From Sphingobacterium detergens (lineage in GTDB: Bacteria; Bacteroidota; Bacteroidia; Sphingobacteriales; Sphingobacteriaceae), in contig NZ_RAPY01000003.1 in NCBI RefSeq assembly GCF_003610355.1, forward strand, positions 310,001 through 374,000: DNA of 64,000 bases. Direction: 5' to 3'. Below, in pieces: positions 43,936 through 52,434 of this stretch. Both the position numbers and the translations under genes were made by a program. The notes under the pieces are model-generated. The model made no database searches and was not told the DNA's origin. It saw only the letters and a list, made by a program, of their open reading frames with translations. Every line of letters starts with the position of its first letter. Position 1 is the first letter of the stretch.

Positions 43936-43961
43936 AAAAGGGAAGCCTCGGCTTCCCTTTT
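43936..43961 (-). terminator. Intrinsic terminator in the leader of the TonB receptor gene (possible attenuator)
   Basis: Perfect 12-nt arms AAAAGGGAAGCC/GGCTTCCCTTTT with a 2-nt loop, followed on the minus strand by TTTTT. It lies 29 nt after the stop of the 35-codon ORF and 78 nt before the receptor ATG, so transcripts from the leader promoter must pass it to reach the receptor gene. Confidence 0.8.
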
Positions 43962-43990
43962 CTAATATAAGAGAGTGTAAGAGAGAAATT

Positions 43991-44098
43991 TTAACAACAC
44001 ATTCGTTTTTCACTATTTCTTAGGGTAGTAAAAACCACTTCTAATGAAGTAATCTGTAAGCTTGTTTTCAAAAAGTAATCTTTTTTCATTCTTTCCAT
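43991..44098 (-). CDS. Putative leader peptide ending in Cys-Cys
   Basis: A 35-codon ORF that starts MERMKKDYFLK and ends NSEKRMCC with tandem TGT codons before TAA. M4 (44089) is an alternative start. A TATATTTG promoter box lies upstream, and a strong intrinsic terminator lies 29 nt downstream, before the TonB receptor gene. The architecture is that of a transcription-attenuation leader in which charged tRNA-Cys would be sensed; the neighbouring YeiH homologue adds a sulfur link. I could not draw a convincing antiterminator; the 29-nt spacer is pyrimidine-rich and nearly G-free, which could also suit Rho. A 33-codon ORF in another frame (44013-44114) overlaps it. It may instead be an independent small gene. 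Confidence 0.5.
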   Translation of the reverse strand: MERMKKDYFLKTSLQITSLEVVFTTLRNSEKRMCC

Positions 44099-44158
44099 AA
44101 TTAAGTATGCTCATTTTTTGCCAGTCCTCATGACTCACTGTAAATCAGGACGACAGTA

Positions 44159-44166
44159 CAAATATA
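44159..44166 (-). promoter_or_regulatory. Putative -7 box TATATTTG upstream of the Cys-Cys leader ORF
   Basis: Exact TAnnTTTG match on the minus strand. The expected transcription start is near 44152, about 55 nt before the leader ORF. No clear TTTG at -33. The stretch from 44170 to 44480 beyond it holds no gene that I can recognise. Confidence 0.5.
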
Positions 44167-44481
44167 GAAATATTTTTTAAAAGACTACTAATTTGATAGA
44201 TTTTATAAATATTTTTTCTAAAAACACAATTAAACACTAACTAACAGATACTTACATCATAAAAAGGAGATTTTATACATTATATTTTTTGTATAAACCA
44301 TTCAGATCTATTCCCATTCATGAGATTTCCCCTTAGGTTTAGCTTTGCTTTTTCATGTGCGACCAACATTGTCTTACCCGATAACCTAAACACTTTAGTA
44401 AGAAAAAATTACATCTTCTATTTTCTTGGAGGTCATTTGGCTGGGCTATTCCTAGATTCAGAAAATGAAAAAGGGTAGAAC

Positions 44482-44515
44482 AAAAAAGTCCGCCAAGGAT
44501 GGCAGACTTTTTTTT
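44482..44515 (-). terminator. Rho-independent terminator after yeiH
   Basis: AAGTCTGCC/GGCGGACTT stem (one mismatch) around ATCCTT, flanked by A/T runs; on the minus strand it ends in TTTTTT. It isolates yeiH from the leader ORF and receptor. Confidence 0.88.
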
Positions 44516-44564
44516 AAATGTTATTTAGCTCCGAAAGTATTCGGCCCATATATTTATCTATAAG

Positions 44565-45821
44565 CTATCGGAACAGCACCAATGCGATCAACAAAGTCAC
44601 TACGACGTTAAAGGTCTGCGCAATCAAAAATGCATAAAGGGGTTTCTTATTATCTTGTACAAAAAGGTCTTTGAAATTTGTTTCCAGACCGATCGAAGTA
44701 AATGCCAAGGTAAACCAGAGTCCCTGCAGGTTTTTCAGACTACCTTTGACGACATCTATTTTTTCAGGAGAAATTACAAAGGAAAATAATAGCGATGCAA
44801 ATACAAACCCAAGCACAAATTTAGGAAAGCGTTCCCAGATAATCTTTAACGTCGGTTTATCCCGCTTTGTTTCGTCATCCACAGATTTTGCATAGGTCCA
44901 ATAAATACTGATCGCAAATGCTGCTAGTCCCAACAATACGTTTTGCGAGAATTTGACAATTGTACTGATCTTTAAAGCTTCCTCTCCAACAAGGGACCCT
45001 GAAGCAACAACAGCTCCTGTTGTATCGATACTACCTCCTAGCCATGCGCCGGTCACTTCTTGCGACAAGCCCATCCATTCAGCCATATAGGGCATAAAAA
45101 TCATCATTGGAATTGCAGTGATCAACACCAAAGAAATCACATAAGAGAGTTTTTTACTATCACCTTTAATGGCTCCGGAAGTAGCGATAGCCGCTGAAAC
45201 ACCACAAATAGAAACTGCACTGGACAACATCAGGGACATCTCCTTGTCTATTTTCAATTTTTTACAGAGCCAAAAAGCGAAATACCATACTGACAACACA
45301 ACTGCCAAAGCTTGGATAAGCCCTAAAGAGCCCGCCTTAAGGATATCCCCAAAGATAACGGTGGTACCCAATAGGATTAATCCGATCTTGACATACAATT
45401 CAGTACTCAAGGCTTCTTTAAACCAAGCAGGCAGCTTAAAACAATTGCTAATGACCAAACCTATAATCAAACTAAAAATAACAGCCTCGAGATTATATTC
45501 TTTCACTGTCGAATTACCCGCTAATATGAGCGCGAATACAGTCAAAATAAACACTACAGGAAATACGACCAGTAGATATTTAACAGATTTACCGAGCAAA
45601 AATGCCCCCAAAATACCTGTCACAAAGACAAAGATAAACTGCTGGAAAATCTTGTTGAGGTTGGCCGAATCAAAAATTGTGGAGGTCAATTCGGAAGAGT
45701 TACTCCAGGAAAAATTAGGTACAGGTGCAAAAATACCCGAAAGTGCTAAAAAAATGGTAGCGAGTCCCAAAACGACGACTACCCAGTCTTCTGTAAGTGC
45801 AAATGATCTTGACGATGCCAT
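44565..45821 (-). CDS. YeiH family putative sulfate exporter (UPF0324)
   Basis: A 418-residue integral membrane protein with about 11 helices, of the YeiH/Cons_hypoth698 family. Diagnostic segments are LYVKIGLILLGTTVIFGDIL, SAVSICGVSAAIATSGAIKG and WLGGSIDTTGAVVASGSLVG, with the late helix LAFTSIGLETNFKDLF. Members are annotated as putative sulfate exporters, and E. coli YeiH is linked to a LysR regulator of the CysB group; the transport activity itself is weakly documented. It is a single gene with its own terminator, located between fadE and the leader/TonB receptor unit on the same strand. Confidence 0.9.
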   Translation of the reverse strand: MASSRSFALTEDWVVVVLGLATIFLALSGIFAPVPNFSWSNSSELTSTIFDSANLNKIFQQFIFVFVTGILGAFLLGKSVKYLLVVFPVVFILTVFALILAGNSTVKEYNLEAVIFSLIIGLVISNCFKLPAWFKEALSTELYVKIGLILLGTTVIFGDILKAGSLGLIQALAVVLSVWYFAFWLCKKLKIDKEMSLMLSSAVSICGVSAAIATSGAIKGDSKKLSYVISLVLITAIPMMIFMPYMAEWMGLSQEVTGAWLGGSIDTTGAVVASGSLVGEEALKISTIVKFSQNVLLGLAAFAISIYWTYAKSVDDETKRDKPTLKIIWERFPKFVLGFVFASLLFSFVISPEKIDVVKGSLKNLQGLWFTLAFTSIGLETNFKDLFVQDNKKPLYAFLIAQTFNVVVTLLIALVLFR

Positions 45822-45885
45822 ATAACGGTTAGTATTAAAAAGCTAAATTTAATATAATTGCTGCTACTTTTCGTTATTGTAACAC

Positions 45886-45916
45886 AAAAATGGCCGAAGA
45901 TTTCTCTCCGGCCACA
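45886..45916 (-). terminator. Rho-independent terminator after fadE
   Basis: TGGCCGgAGA/TCTtCGGCCA stem on the minus strand followed by TTTTTG, about 30 nt after the fadE stop. It closes the fad operon. Confidence 0.85.
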
Positions 45917-45942
45917 CAACCAAAACCAATAATCATTATCAA

Positions 45943-47724
45943 TCAAAAACAATATTTATTTTCTTCTATTAATTTTTTGGCAATCCGCTGACGTGCATCT
46001 TTGATATTAAATGGCTGCGCTTTGGTGAACCTACGTAATCCAACGAGCATCATATTCAATTCATCGCCTTCACCAAAGGAATACAGGGCTTCTTTACCCG
46101 CAGCGTTTATTTTATCGATCGCACCATAGAGATAGATCTTCGCCATATCTGTCGCGTACTCGGCCTTTCCAGAACCAGTATGGACAAGCTTTTCCGCACG
46201 TAACAGTACAGATTCCGCGATGTATACGTAACCGATAATATCTGCGATATTCATCAGGATCTCTTCTTCTTTTGAAAGCGACATCATCAGCTTTTGAACG
46301 GCGGCTCCAGCAATGAGTAAGCCTGCTTTTTTGAGGTTAGCGACAATTTTCTTCTCTGCTGCGAATGGCGCATCATCTTCTTCTCCGAAGTCAGGAATAG
46401 CCAACAGTTCACTTGCTACTGCCTGCGCTGGCCCCATCAGATCCAGCTCACCTTTCATTGCACGTTTTAACAACATATCTACAACAAGCAGTCTATTCAC
46501 CTCATTGGTACCCTCGAAGATCCGGTTGATACGTGAATCGCGATAAGCACGCTCCATCGGTGCATCGGCTGAATAACCCATTCCACCATAGATCTGCACA
46601 CCTTCATCCACCACATAATCTAACATCTCTGAACACCATACTTTGATAATGGCGCACTCGATCGCAAATTGTTCAACGGATTTCAATTTGGCTTTTGCTT
46701 CATCCATACCACCCGCAATCAATGCATCATAGGCATCATCAATATTTTGACCCGCACGATAGGATGCTGATTCCACAGCAAATAAACGTGTCGCCATTTC
46801 AGCCAGTTTGTATCGAATAGCACCAAACTTAGAAATCGGCAGGTTAAACTGCACACGTTCATTGGCATATTGAACCGCATGATTGATCACCATACGAGCT
46901 GAACCATTTGTCGCAGCCCCCAACTTGATCCGTCCAATATTCAAGATATTTACGGCAATCTTAAATCCATTTTCCCGCTCGGATAGCATGTTTTCAACCG
47001 GAACAGCGCAATCATTAAAGAAAATTTGGCGTGTAGAGGATCCCTTGATGCCCAATTTATGTTCTTCGGGGTTCATCGTGATCCCACCAAAATCTTTTTC
47101 GACAATAAATGCTGTCAAGTTCTTGTCATCATCGATTTTTGCAAATACAATAAAGATATCTGCAAATCCACCATTGGTAATCCACATTTTTTGGCCGTTG
47201 ATCAGATAATGGGTTCCTTCAGCATTTAGTTTTGCGGAAGTGCGGCCAGAATTGGCATCCGATCCCGCATTTGGTTCTGTCAGACAATAGGAAGCCTTCC
47301 ATTCGCCTGTCGCGAGCTTGGGAATATATTTCGCTTTCTGCTCCGCATTACCATAATAAAGGATAGGCAAAGTACCAATACCCGTATGTGCAGACAAGGC
47401 GACGGCAAAAGAAAAACCTCCACCCACGGCCTCCGCTACGAGCATCGAGGTGTTGAAGTTCTTGCCAAACCCACCATACTCTTCTGGAATCGACACCCCA
47501 AGCATTCCCAGTTCACCCGCTTTATCCATCAAGCTAGGCATCAAGCCCTCTTCCTGTGCGTCAATACGATCAAGCTTATTTAGCACTTCTGTATCTAAGA
47601 AATCCAAACAGGTCTGACGAATCATTTTAGCTTCTTCATCAAACTCCTCTGGGATAAAAATAGCTGTATAGGGAGTCTCTCTAATAACGAACTCACCGCC
47701 TTTGATTGCTTTATTTTCGCTCAT
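45943..47724 (-). CDS. fadE: Acyl-CoA dehydrogenase with C-terminal extension
   Basis: A 593-residue FAD enzyme for the first step of beta-oxidation (acyl-CoA to trans-2-enoyl-CoA). The N-terminal domain contains LMDKAGELGMLGVSIPEEYGG; the middle domain has YCLTEPNAGSDANSGRTSA and MWITNGGFADIFIVFAK; the C-terminal catalytic domain has IYGGMGYSADAPMERAYRDSR and the base-region EGTNEVNRLLVVDML. About 150 further residues (helical, DLMGPAQAVASELLAIPDF onward) extend past the usual ~390-residue family length, as in the Bacillus FadE/long bacterial group. It is the last gene of the marR-fadN-fadA-fadE unit, 133 bp after fadA, before a terminator. Confidence 0.94.
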   Translation of the reverse strand: MSENKAIKGGEFVIRETPYTAIFIPEEFDEEAKMIRQTCLDFLDTEVLNKLDRIDAQEEGLMPSLMDKAGELGMLGVSIPEEYGGFGKNFNTSMLVAEAVGGGFSFAVALSAHTGIGTLPILYYGNAEQKAKYIPKLATGEWKASYCLTEPNAGSDANSGRTSAKLNAEGTHYLINGQKMWITNGGFADIFIVFAKIDDDKNLTAFIVEKDFGGITMNPEEHKLGIKGSSTRQIFFNDCAVPVENMLSERENGFKIAVNILNIGRIKLGAATNGSARMVINHAVQYANERVQFNLPISKFGAIRYKLAEMATRLFAVESASYRAGQNIDDAYDALIAGGMDEAKAKLKSVEQFAIECAIIKVWCSEMLDYVVDEGVQIYGGMGYSADAPMERAYRDSRINRIFEGTNEVNRLLVVDMLLKRAMKGELDLMGPAQAVASELLAIPDFGEEDDAPFAAEKKIVANLKKAGLLIAGAAVQKLMMSLSKEEEILMNIADIIGYVYIAESVLLRAEKLVHTGSGKAEYATDMAKIYLYGAIDKINAAGKEALYSFGEGDELNMMLVGLRRFTKAQPFNIKDARQRIAKKLIEENKYCF

Positions 47725-47857
47725 TGTTTTTTAGATTTGAGGTGCAAGCCCTGAGTTGGCTTTTGGCCACCCAGGTTTACACAATATTTTGAATATTTTT
47801 ACTCGCTATGAGACTAGCAAATAAAATGGTTTATACTGTTATTTTTAGTGTTCGAAC

Positions 47858-49033
47858 TTAGTCCAATAGTTCAAAGATACCGGCCGCTCCTTGACCAGTT
47901 CCCACACACATGGTCACCATACCATATTTTTTGCCACGACGTTTCAATTCATGCAAAACCTGCACGGTCAACTTCGCTCCTGTACAGCCTAGGGGATGCC
48001 CCAAGGCTATCGCCCCGCCATTGACATTGACTTTTTCCTCATCAAGTCCCAACTCACGAATAACAGCCAAAGACTGAGAAGCGAAAGCTTCATTTAATTC
48101 AAATAAATCAATATCTTCTTTTTTAAGCCCAGCCCGCTCCAAAGCTTTTGGTATCGCATAGATTGGTCCAATTCCCATGATCCGTGGCGGCACCCCTGCA
48201 ACAGCAAAACTGACCAACTTGGCAATGGGTTTAACCCCCAACTCTTTCACTTTTGCCTCTGACATGACCAATACAAATGCCGCACCATCCGAGGTCTGGG
48301 AGGAGTTTCCTGCTGTCACTGAACCATTGGCTGCGAAGACAGGTCTCAACTTACCCAGAGCTTCCAAGGATGTGTCTGCACGAGGCCCTTCATCGGTATC
48401 TACAACATATTCTCGTGTCGTGATCTTCCCGTCTTTCAGATAGTTCTCTTTGACTGTGATCGGCACAATACCATCTTTAAGATGACCATTTTGAATAGCT
48501 GCTATTGCTTTTTGATTGGATTTAAGTGCAAAGGCATCTTGATCTTCACGGGAAACATTGTAGTCTTTCGCTACAGCCTCCGCAGTCAGCCCCATACCCC
48601 AATACCAATCGGGATGCTCTTTGGCCACCTCAGGATTGGGAACAATCTTCCAACCTCCGAAAGGCATTCCGGACATCACTTCAACACCTCCTGCGATAAT
48701 GACATCAGCCATCCCCGTTTTAATCTTTGCAACCGCGGTAGCGATGGTCTCCAATCCAGAGGCACAATACCGATTGACAGTGACGCCAGGCACCTTATCT
48801 GTATCTAACCCCATCAGGGAAATAAAACGTGCCATGTTCAACCCCTGTTCTGCCTCAGGCATTGCATTGCCCACAATGACATCATCTATATCTTCTTTAT
48901 TTAAATTCGGCACAGTGGACACAAGATGTTTAATCACATCTGATGCTAAATCATCAGCCCGCATAAAGCGAAATCCTCCTCGAGGCGCTTTACCTACTGC
49001 TGTACGAAATCCTGCTACTATGTATGCTTCCAT
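47858..49033 (-). CDS. fadA: Acetyl-CoA C-acyltransferase (3-ketoacyl-CoA thiolase)
   Basis: A 391-residue thiolase that cleaves 3-ketoacyl-CoA to acetyl-CoA and a shortened acyl-CoA. The nucleophilic cysteine is Cys90 in NRYCASGLETIATAV; the His site is GGAIALGHPLGCTGAKL and the second Cys is in VTMCVGTGQGAAG near the C-terminus. The N-terminus EAYIVAGFRTAVGKAPRGGF is typical. It follows fadN, but the two are separated by 452 bp occupied by an IVP gene and its inverted repeats, an atypical interruption for this operon. Confidence 0.97.
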   Translation of the reverse strand: MEAYIVAGFRTAVGKAPRGGFRFMRADDLASDVIKHLVSTVPNLNKEDIDDVIVGNAMPEAEQGLNMARFISLMGLDTDKVPGVTVNRYCASGLETIATAVAKIKTGMADVIIAGGVEVMSGMPFGGWKIVPNPEVAKEHPDWYWGMGLTAEAVAKDYNVSREDQDAFALKSNQKAIAAIQNGHLKDGIVPITVKENYLKDGKITTREYVVDTDEGPRADTSLEALGKLRPVFAANGSVTAGNSSQTSDGAAFVLVMSEAKVKELGVKPIAKLVSFAVAGVPPRIMGIGPIYAIPKALERAGLKKEDIDLFELNEAFASQSLAVIRELGLDEEKVNVNGGAIALGHPLGCTGAKLTVQVLHELKRRGKKYGMVTMCVGTGQGAAGIFELLD

Positions 49034-49047
49034 TATTTGAGTATTAA

Positions 49048-49079
49048 GATGTGAGATTGGAGATATGAGATTTGAGATA
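49048..49079. repeat. Inverted-repeat arm on the fadA side of the IVP gene
   Basis: Begins GATGTGAG and ends AGATTTGAGATA on the plus strand; the far arm at 49455-49479 reads the same two blocks on the other strand. It lies between the IVP stop and the fadA start. Confidence 0.8.
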
Positions 49080-49087
49080 TTCCAATG

Positions 49088-49447
49088 TCACATATTAGTT
49101 TTTAAATTTTTAAGAAATCCAAAAATCATCTTTTGAATCTCATCTATATGAGAACACAATTGTTCTACTTTCTCCTTACTTATTAAACCCAGGTTATGAG
49201 CTATAATTAGCTGAGTCTGCAACTCGAAAGAAGATCCATTTGCAATACCGAGAAAATGAACAAATTCATTTTTCGAATTTCTTCCTGCTCCTTCAGCAAT
49301 ATTAGATGCAATAGACACAACCGAACGCTTAATTTGAGATGTAAGCCCATATTTTTCATCCATTGGAAAATCTATCACAGCTTTATATACCGCTGTGGAT
49401 AATTCTATTGCTCTTTGCCAAACTTTCAATTCTTTCAATGCATGCAT
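49088..49447 (-). CDS. Four-helix-bundle protein (23S rRNA intervening-sequence protein family, IVP)
   Basis: A 119-residue all-helical protein of the IVP/S23 family, first described as ORFs inside intervening sequences of 23S rRNA genes. Family features are plain: ELKVWQRAIELSTAVYKAV, FPMDEKYGLTSQIKRSVVSI, ASNIAEGAGRNSKNEFVHFL and GSSFELQTQLIIAHNLGLIS. Its molecular role is unknown; the fold is shared with the Avd accessory protein of diversity-generating retroelements. Here it sits not in rRNA but between fadN and fadA, in the same orientation, tightly bounded by inverted repeats. I infer insertion of a small IVP-bearing element into the operon. Confidence 0.95.
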   Translation of the reverse strand: MHALKELKVWQRAIELSTAVYKAVIDFPMDEKYGLTSQIKRSVVSIASNIAEGAGRNSKNEFVHFLGIANGSSFELQTQLIIAHNLGLISKEKVEQLCSHIDEIQKMIFGFLKNLKTNM

Positions 49448-49454
49448 AATCTCT

Positions 49455-49479
49455 TATCTCAAATCTAATAGCTCACATC
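49455..49479. repeat. Inverted-repeat arm on the fadN side of the IVP gene
   Basis: Plus-strand TATCTCAAATCT (49455-49466) and CTCACATC (49472-49479) are the reverse complements of the two end blocks of the arm at 49048-49079. It begins 7 nt before the IVP ATG and reaches to within a few bases of the fadN stop. Confidence 0.8.
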
Positions 49480-49485
49480 TACAAT

Positions 49486-51915
49486 CTAATTACGTAAAGG
49501 CTTTCCTTTCGTCAACATGTACTGGATCCTTTCAAGTGTTTTACGCTCAGCACAAAGTTCGAGGAAGGTTTTGCGTTCAAGATCCAACAAGTACTGCTCG
49601 GAGACTTCTGTTGGCGATGACAGATTGCCACCACACATCACCCAACCTAGTTTTTCCGATATTTTGCGATCATAGTCAGAGATATAATTTCCTTCACGCA
49701 TGGATGATGCACCTACATATACAATCCCTAAACCTTGATTACCCAACACTTTGATATCGTTTCGTGGTGCAGGCTGAACGTAACCGTCATCCGCCAACTC
49801 CAATGCCTTTGCCTTTGCATCGGCAAGTAGGCGCGCACGGTTCATCGTGATCGCAAACTTATCTTTTTGTAGATACCCCAGTTCGTAGGCCTCGTAAGCA
49901 GAAGTCGAAACTTTCGCCTGGCCAATGGTCAGGAATTTGTCCTTTAAGGTATTTTGAACGATTTGGTCATCTTTAAATTCTTCGGAAGCACGCAATGCAA
50001 ATTCCTTAGTTCCGCCGCCACCAGGGATAACACCTACCCCCAGTTCCACTAAGCCCATATAGGTTTCGGCGTGAGCCTGCACAAAATCGGCATGCATCGA
50101 AAATTCACATCCACCACCCAAGGTCATCTGAAATGGTGCTACGACAACCGGAATGGATGAATAACGCAAGCGCATTGAAGTATTTTGAAAGGCTCGAACA
50201 GCCATATTTAACTCATCAAAATCCTGCTCCACAGCCATCATGAAAATCATTCCGATATTGGCTCCAGCAGAGAAATTTTTCCCGTCATTGGAAACCACAA
50301 GTCCACGATATTCCTTTTCCGCAAGATCTATTGCCTTATTCAATCCCTGAATCACATCGCCACCGATCGTGTTCATTTTGGTATGGAACTCACAATTGAT
50401 AATTCCATCACCGAGATCAATAATTGAAACACCAGTATTTTTCCAGATTGTTTTGCTTTCACGTATATGATCTAATACAATCAAATCCTCTGTTCCAGGA
50501 ATAGCTTTATAGGATTTGGATGCAATATCATAATAATGGCGAACGCCATTTTCTATCTTATAGAAAGATTCATGTCCCGCATCCAACATTTCATGCACCC
50601 AGGATGCTACCTCACCATCCTGGCCCGGCAACCGTTTCTCTTCAGCCTTAATCTTAGCCAAGGTCTCACGCACACCTAAAGCATCCCATACTTCAAATGG
50701 CCCGAGTTCCCAGCCAAAGCCAGCACGCATTGCATCGTCAATACGGAAGAAATCATCTGTAATCTCAGGAACACGGCGTGAAACGTATTCAAACAATGGA
50801 TAGTGCATGGCACGGAAAAGTTCCGCAGCCTTGTCTGTCCCTTGTTCATAGACTTTCATCCGCTTACGAATATCTTCAACTGGCTTAGTAGCCTCTAAAG
50901 TTGTTGACTTAACTTTTTGTTGTGAGCCAAATGTTAATGTTTTAAGATTTAGGGAAAGAATTTCAGAATTACCATCAGCGGCTTTTACCTTTTCGTAAAA
51001 TCCTTTTTTTGTTTTTTCACCCAACCACTTATTTTCAACCATCTTACTGATAAAGGCAGGAAGCTGGAAGACACCTTTGGCTTCGTCTTCAGGCGCATTC
51101 TGTGCCAGCCCATTGGCTACATTCACCAAGGTATCAAGACCTACAACATCCGCAGTACGGAAAGTTGCTGATTTAGGATGTCCCATCGCGGGGCCTGTAT
51201 ATTTATCCACTTCCTCCACTGTCAAACCCAAAGGTTCGACCAGATGAGTCACTGCCAACATCGAATAAACGCCAATCCGGTTACCGATAAATGCTGGGGT
51301 ATCTTTACATAGAACTACTGTCTTCCCTAACATCTTATCGCCAAAATGAAGAACGAAATCGACAACCTCTCGCTTGGTATGCGGCGTCGGAATTACCTCC
51401 AATAAAGGCAGATAACGCGGCGGGTTGAAGAAGTGTGTTCCACAAAAATGATCTTTAAAATCTTCACTACGTCCCTCTGTCATGAGATGAATAGGAATAC
51501 CAGAAGTATTGGAAGTAATCAATGTACCTGGTTTACGGAACTGTTCTACTCGGTCAAAAACAGATTTTTTAATATCCAAGCGCTCCACAACCACTTCAAT
51601 GATCCAGTCCACTTGTGCGATATCTTGGAGGTTATCATCAAAATTTCCTGTTTTGATACGTTTTACAAATGATTTGCTGTAAATTGGTGAAGGATTTGTC
51701 TTTAAGGCAGTCTCTAACGAACTGTTGACAATCCGATCCCGAACGGCCTTACTCTCTAACGTTAGACCCTTAGCTTGTTCTGCTGGCAACAGTTCGCGGG
51801 GAACAATATCCAACAGCAAAACCTCGACACCAATGTTAGCAAAATGACAAGCAATTCGCGAGCCCATAACACCCGAACCGAGAACTGCCACTTTTCTAAT
51901 ATTTCTGTTCATCAT
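49486..51915 (-). CDS. fadN: 3-hydroxyacyl-CoA dehydrogenase/enoyl-CoA hydratase fusion (FadN type)
   Basis: A bifunctional ~809-residue enzyme for the two middle steps of beta-oxidation. The dehydrogenase comes first: NAD site VAVLGSGVMGSRIACHFANIG, then NTSGIPIHLMTEG, HFFNPPRYLPLLEVIP and the second domain FIGNRIGVYSM/GHPKSATFRTADVVGLD. The enoyl-CoA hydratase domain is C-terminal: NDGKNFSAGANIGMIF and FQMTLGGGCEFSMHAD/ELGVGVIPGGGGTKEFAL. This order is that of Bacillus FadN and opposite to E. coli FadB. The start is ATG 51915 or 51912. It follows marR by 40 bp, and its TAG stop merges into the repeat upstream of the IVP gene. Confidence 0.95.
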   Translation of the reverse strand: MMNRNIRKVAVLGSGVMGSRIACHFANIGVEVLLLDIVPRELLPAEQAKGLTLESKAVRDRIVNSSLETALKTNPSPIYSKSFVKRIKTGNFDDNLQDIAQVDWIIEVVVERLDIKKSVFDRVEQFRKPGTLITSNTSGIPIHLMTEGRSEDFKDHFCGTHFFNPPRYLPLLEVIPTPHTKREVVDFVLHFGDKMLGKTVVLCKDTPAFIGNRIGVYSMLAVTHLVEPLGLTVEEVDKYTGPAMGHPKSATFRTADVVGLDTLVNVANGLAQNAPEDEAKGVFQLPAFISKMVENKWLGEKTKKGFYEKVKAADGNSEILSLNLKTLTFGSQQKVKSTTLEATKPVEDIRKRMKVYEQGTDKAAELFRAMHYPLFEYVSRRVPEITDDFFRIDDAMRAGFGWELGPFEVWDALGVRETLAKIKAEEKRLPGQDGEVASWVHEMLDAGHESFYKIENGVRHYYDIASKSYKAIPGTEDLIVLDHIRESKTIWKNTGVSIIDLGDGIINCEFHTKMNTIGGDVIQGLNKAIDLAEKEYRGLVVSNDGKNFSAGANIGMIFMMAVEQDFDELNMAVRAFQNTSMRLRYSSIPVVVAPFQMTLGGGCEFSMHADFVQAHAETYMGLVELGVGVIPGGGGTKEFALRASEEFKDDQIVQNTLKDKFLTIGQAKVSTSAYEAYELGYLQKDKFAITMNRARLLADAKAKALELADDGYVQPAPRNDIKVLGNQGLGIVYVGASSMREGNYISDYDRKISEKLGWVMCGGNLSSPTEVSEQYLLDLERKTFLELCAERKTLERIQYMLTKGKPLRN

Positions 51916-51955
51916 AACATATTTATCATGCACATCTGTACATTTGGTTTAACTT

Positions 51956-52396
51956 CTATACGATTACTTCTTCCTTATAACTGGTCGCCAGCTCATTGAG
52001 CTTAGCCAAAGAAGCAATCAATTGATCACGTTCATTTTCCGAAAAATTATCAGCGAGGTACTGATTAAAGTTGCGTACGACATCCTTGGCTATCCTTCTT
52101 TTCTCCCGACCCAAATCTGTCAGATACACCTTTACAGAGCGTTTATCCGTTTCGCTGGTCTCCCTGTAAATGAACCCTAAGGATTCTAAGTTATTTAACA
52201 CCCGGGACAGACTCGTTGTTTTGACCCCCGTCAAATTCGCAATCTGAGAAACAGGAGTACCCTCTTTATGGATATTGATTAAAATATAACCAGCAGCCTG
52301 GGTAAAGCCATATTGCGAAGCAATTTGATTATATTTATTGGCAATCGTTTGCCAACCTGTTTTTAAAAAATAGTCGATTGTCTGATTTTGGTCCAT
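51956..52396 (-). CDS. MarR family transcriptional regulator, probable fad operon repressor
   Basis: A 146-residue winged-helix regulator with MarR layout: dimer helices at both ends, the recognition region GTPVSQIANLTGVKTTSLSRVLNNL and the wing RETSETDKRSVKVYLTDLGR. It is the first gene of the unit with fadN, fadA and fadE, so acyl-CoA- or fatty-acid-responsive control is the likely job. A perfect palindrome TTATGC-TT-GCATAA at 52421-52434 lies at the predicted transcription start, 25 bp before its own ATG, which suits autorepression. Confidence 0.92.
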   Translation of the reverse strand: MDQNQTIDYFLKTGWQTIANKYNQIASQYGFTQAAGYILINIHKEGTPVSQIANLTGVKTTSLSRVLNNLESLGFIYRETSETDKRSVKVYLTDLGREKRRIAKDVVRNFNQYLADNFSENERDQLIASLAKLNELATSYKEEVIV

Positions 52397-52420
52397 AGCG
52401 TAATCACAAGCGATTTATTA

Positions 52421-52434
52421 TTATGCTTGCATAA
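52421..52434. promoter_or_regulatory. Palindromic operator candidate for MarR
   Basis: Perfect inverted repeat TTATGC TT GCATAA abutting the -7 box and covering the expected start of transcription, an arrangement typical of MarR autorepression. A 10/14 match lies before fadL at 7727-7740. Confidence 0.55.

Noticed and set aside
44013..44114. 33-codon ORF (MSILNYGKNEKR start) overlapping the Cys-Cys leader in another frame
   Set aside because: It has the earlier ATG but lacks the tandem Cys end and stops farther from the terminator. Kept only as an alternative to the leader call.
45169..45825. 218-codon plus-strand ORF opposite yeiH
   Set aside because: The yeiH frame has clear family motifs and helices; the antisense frame has no recognisable fold.
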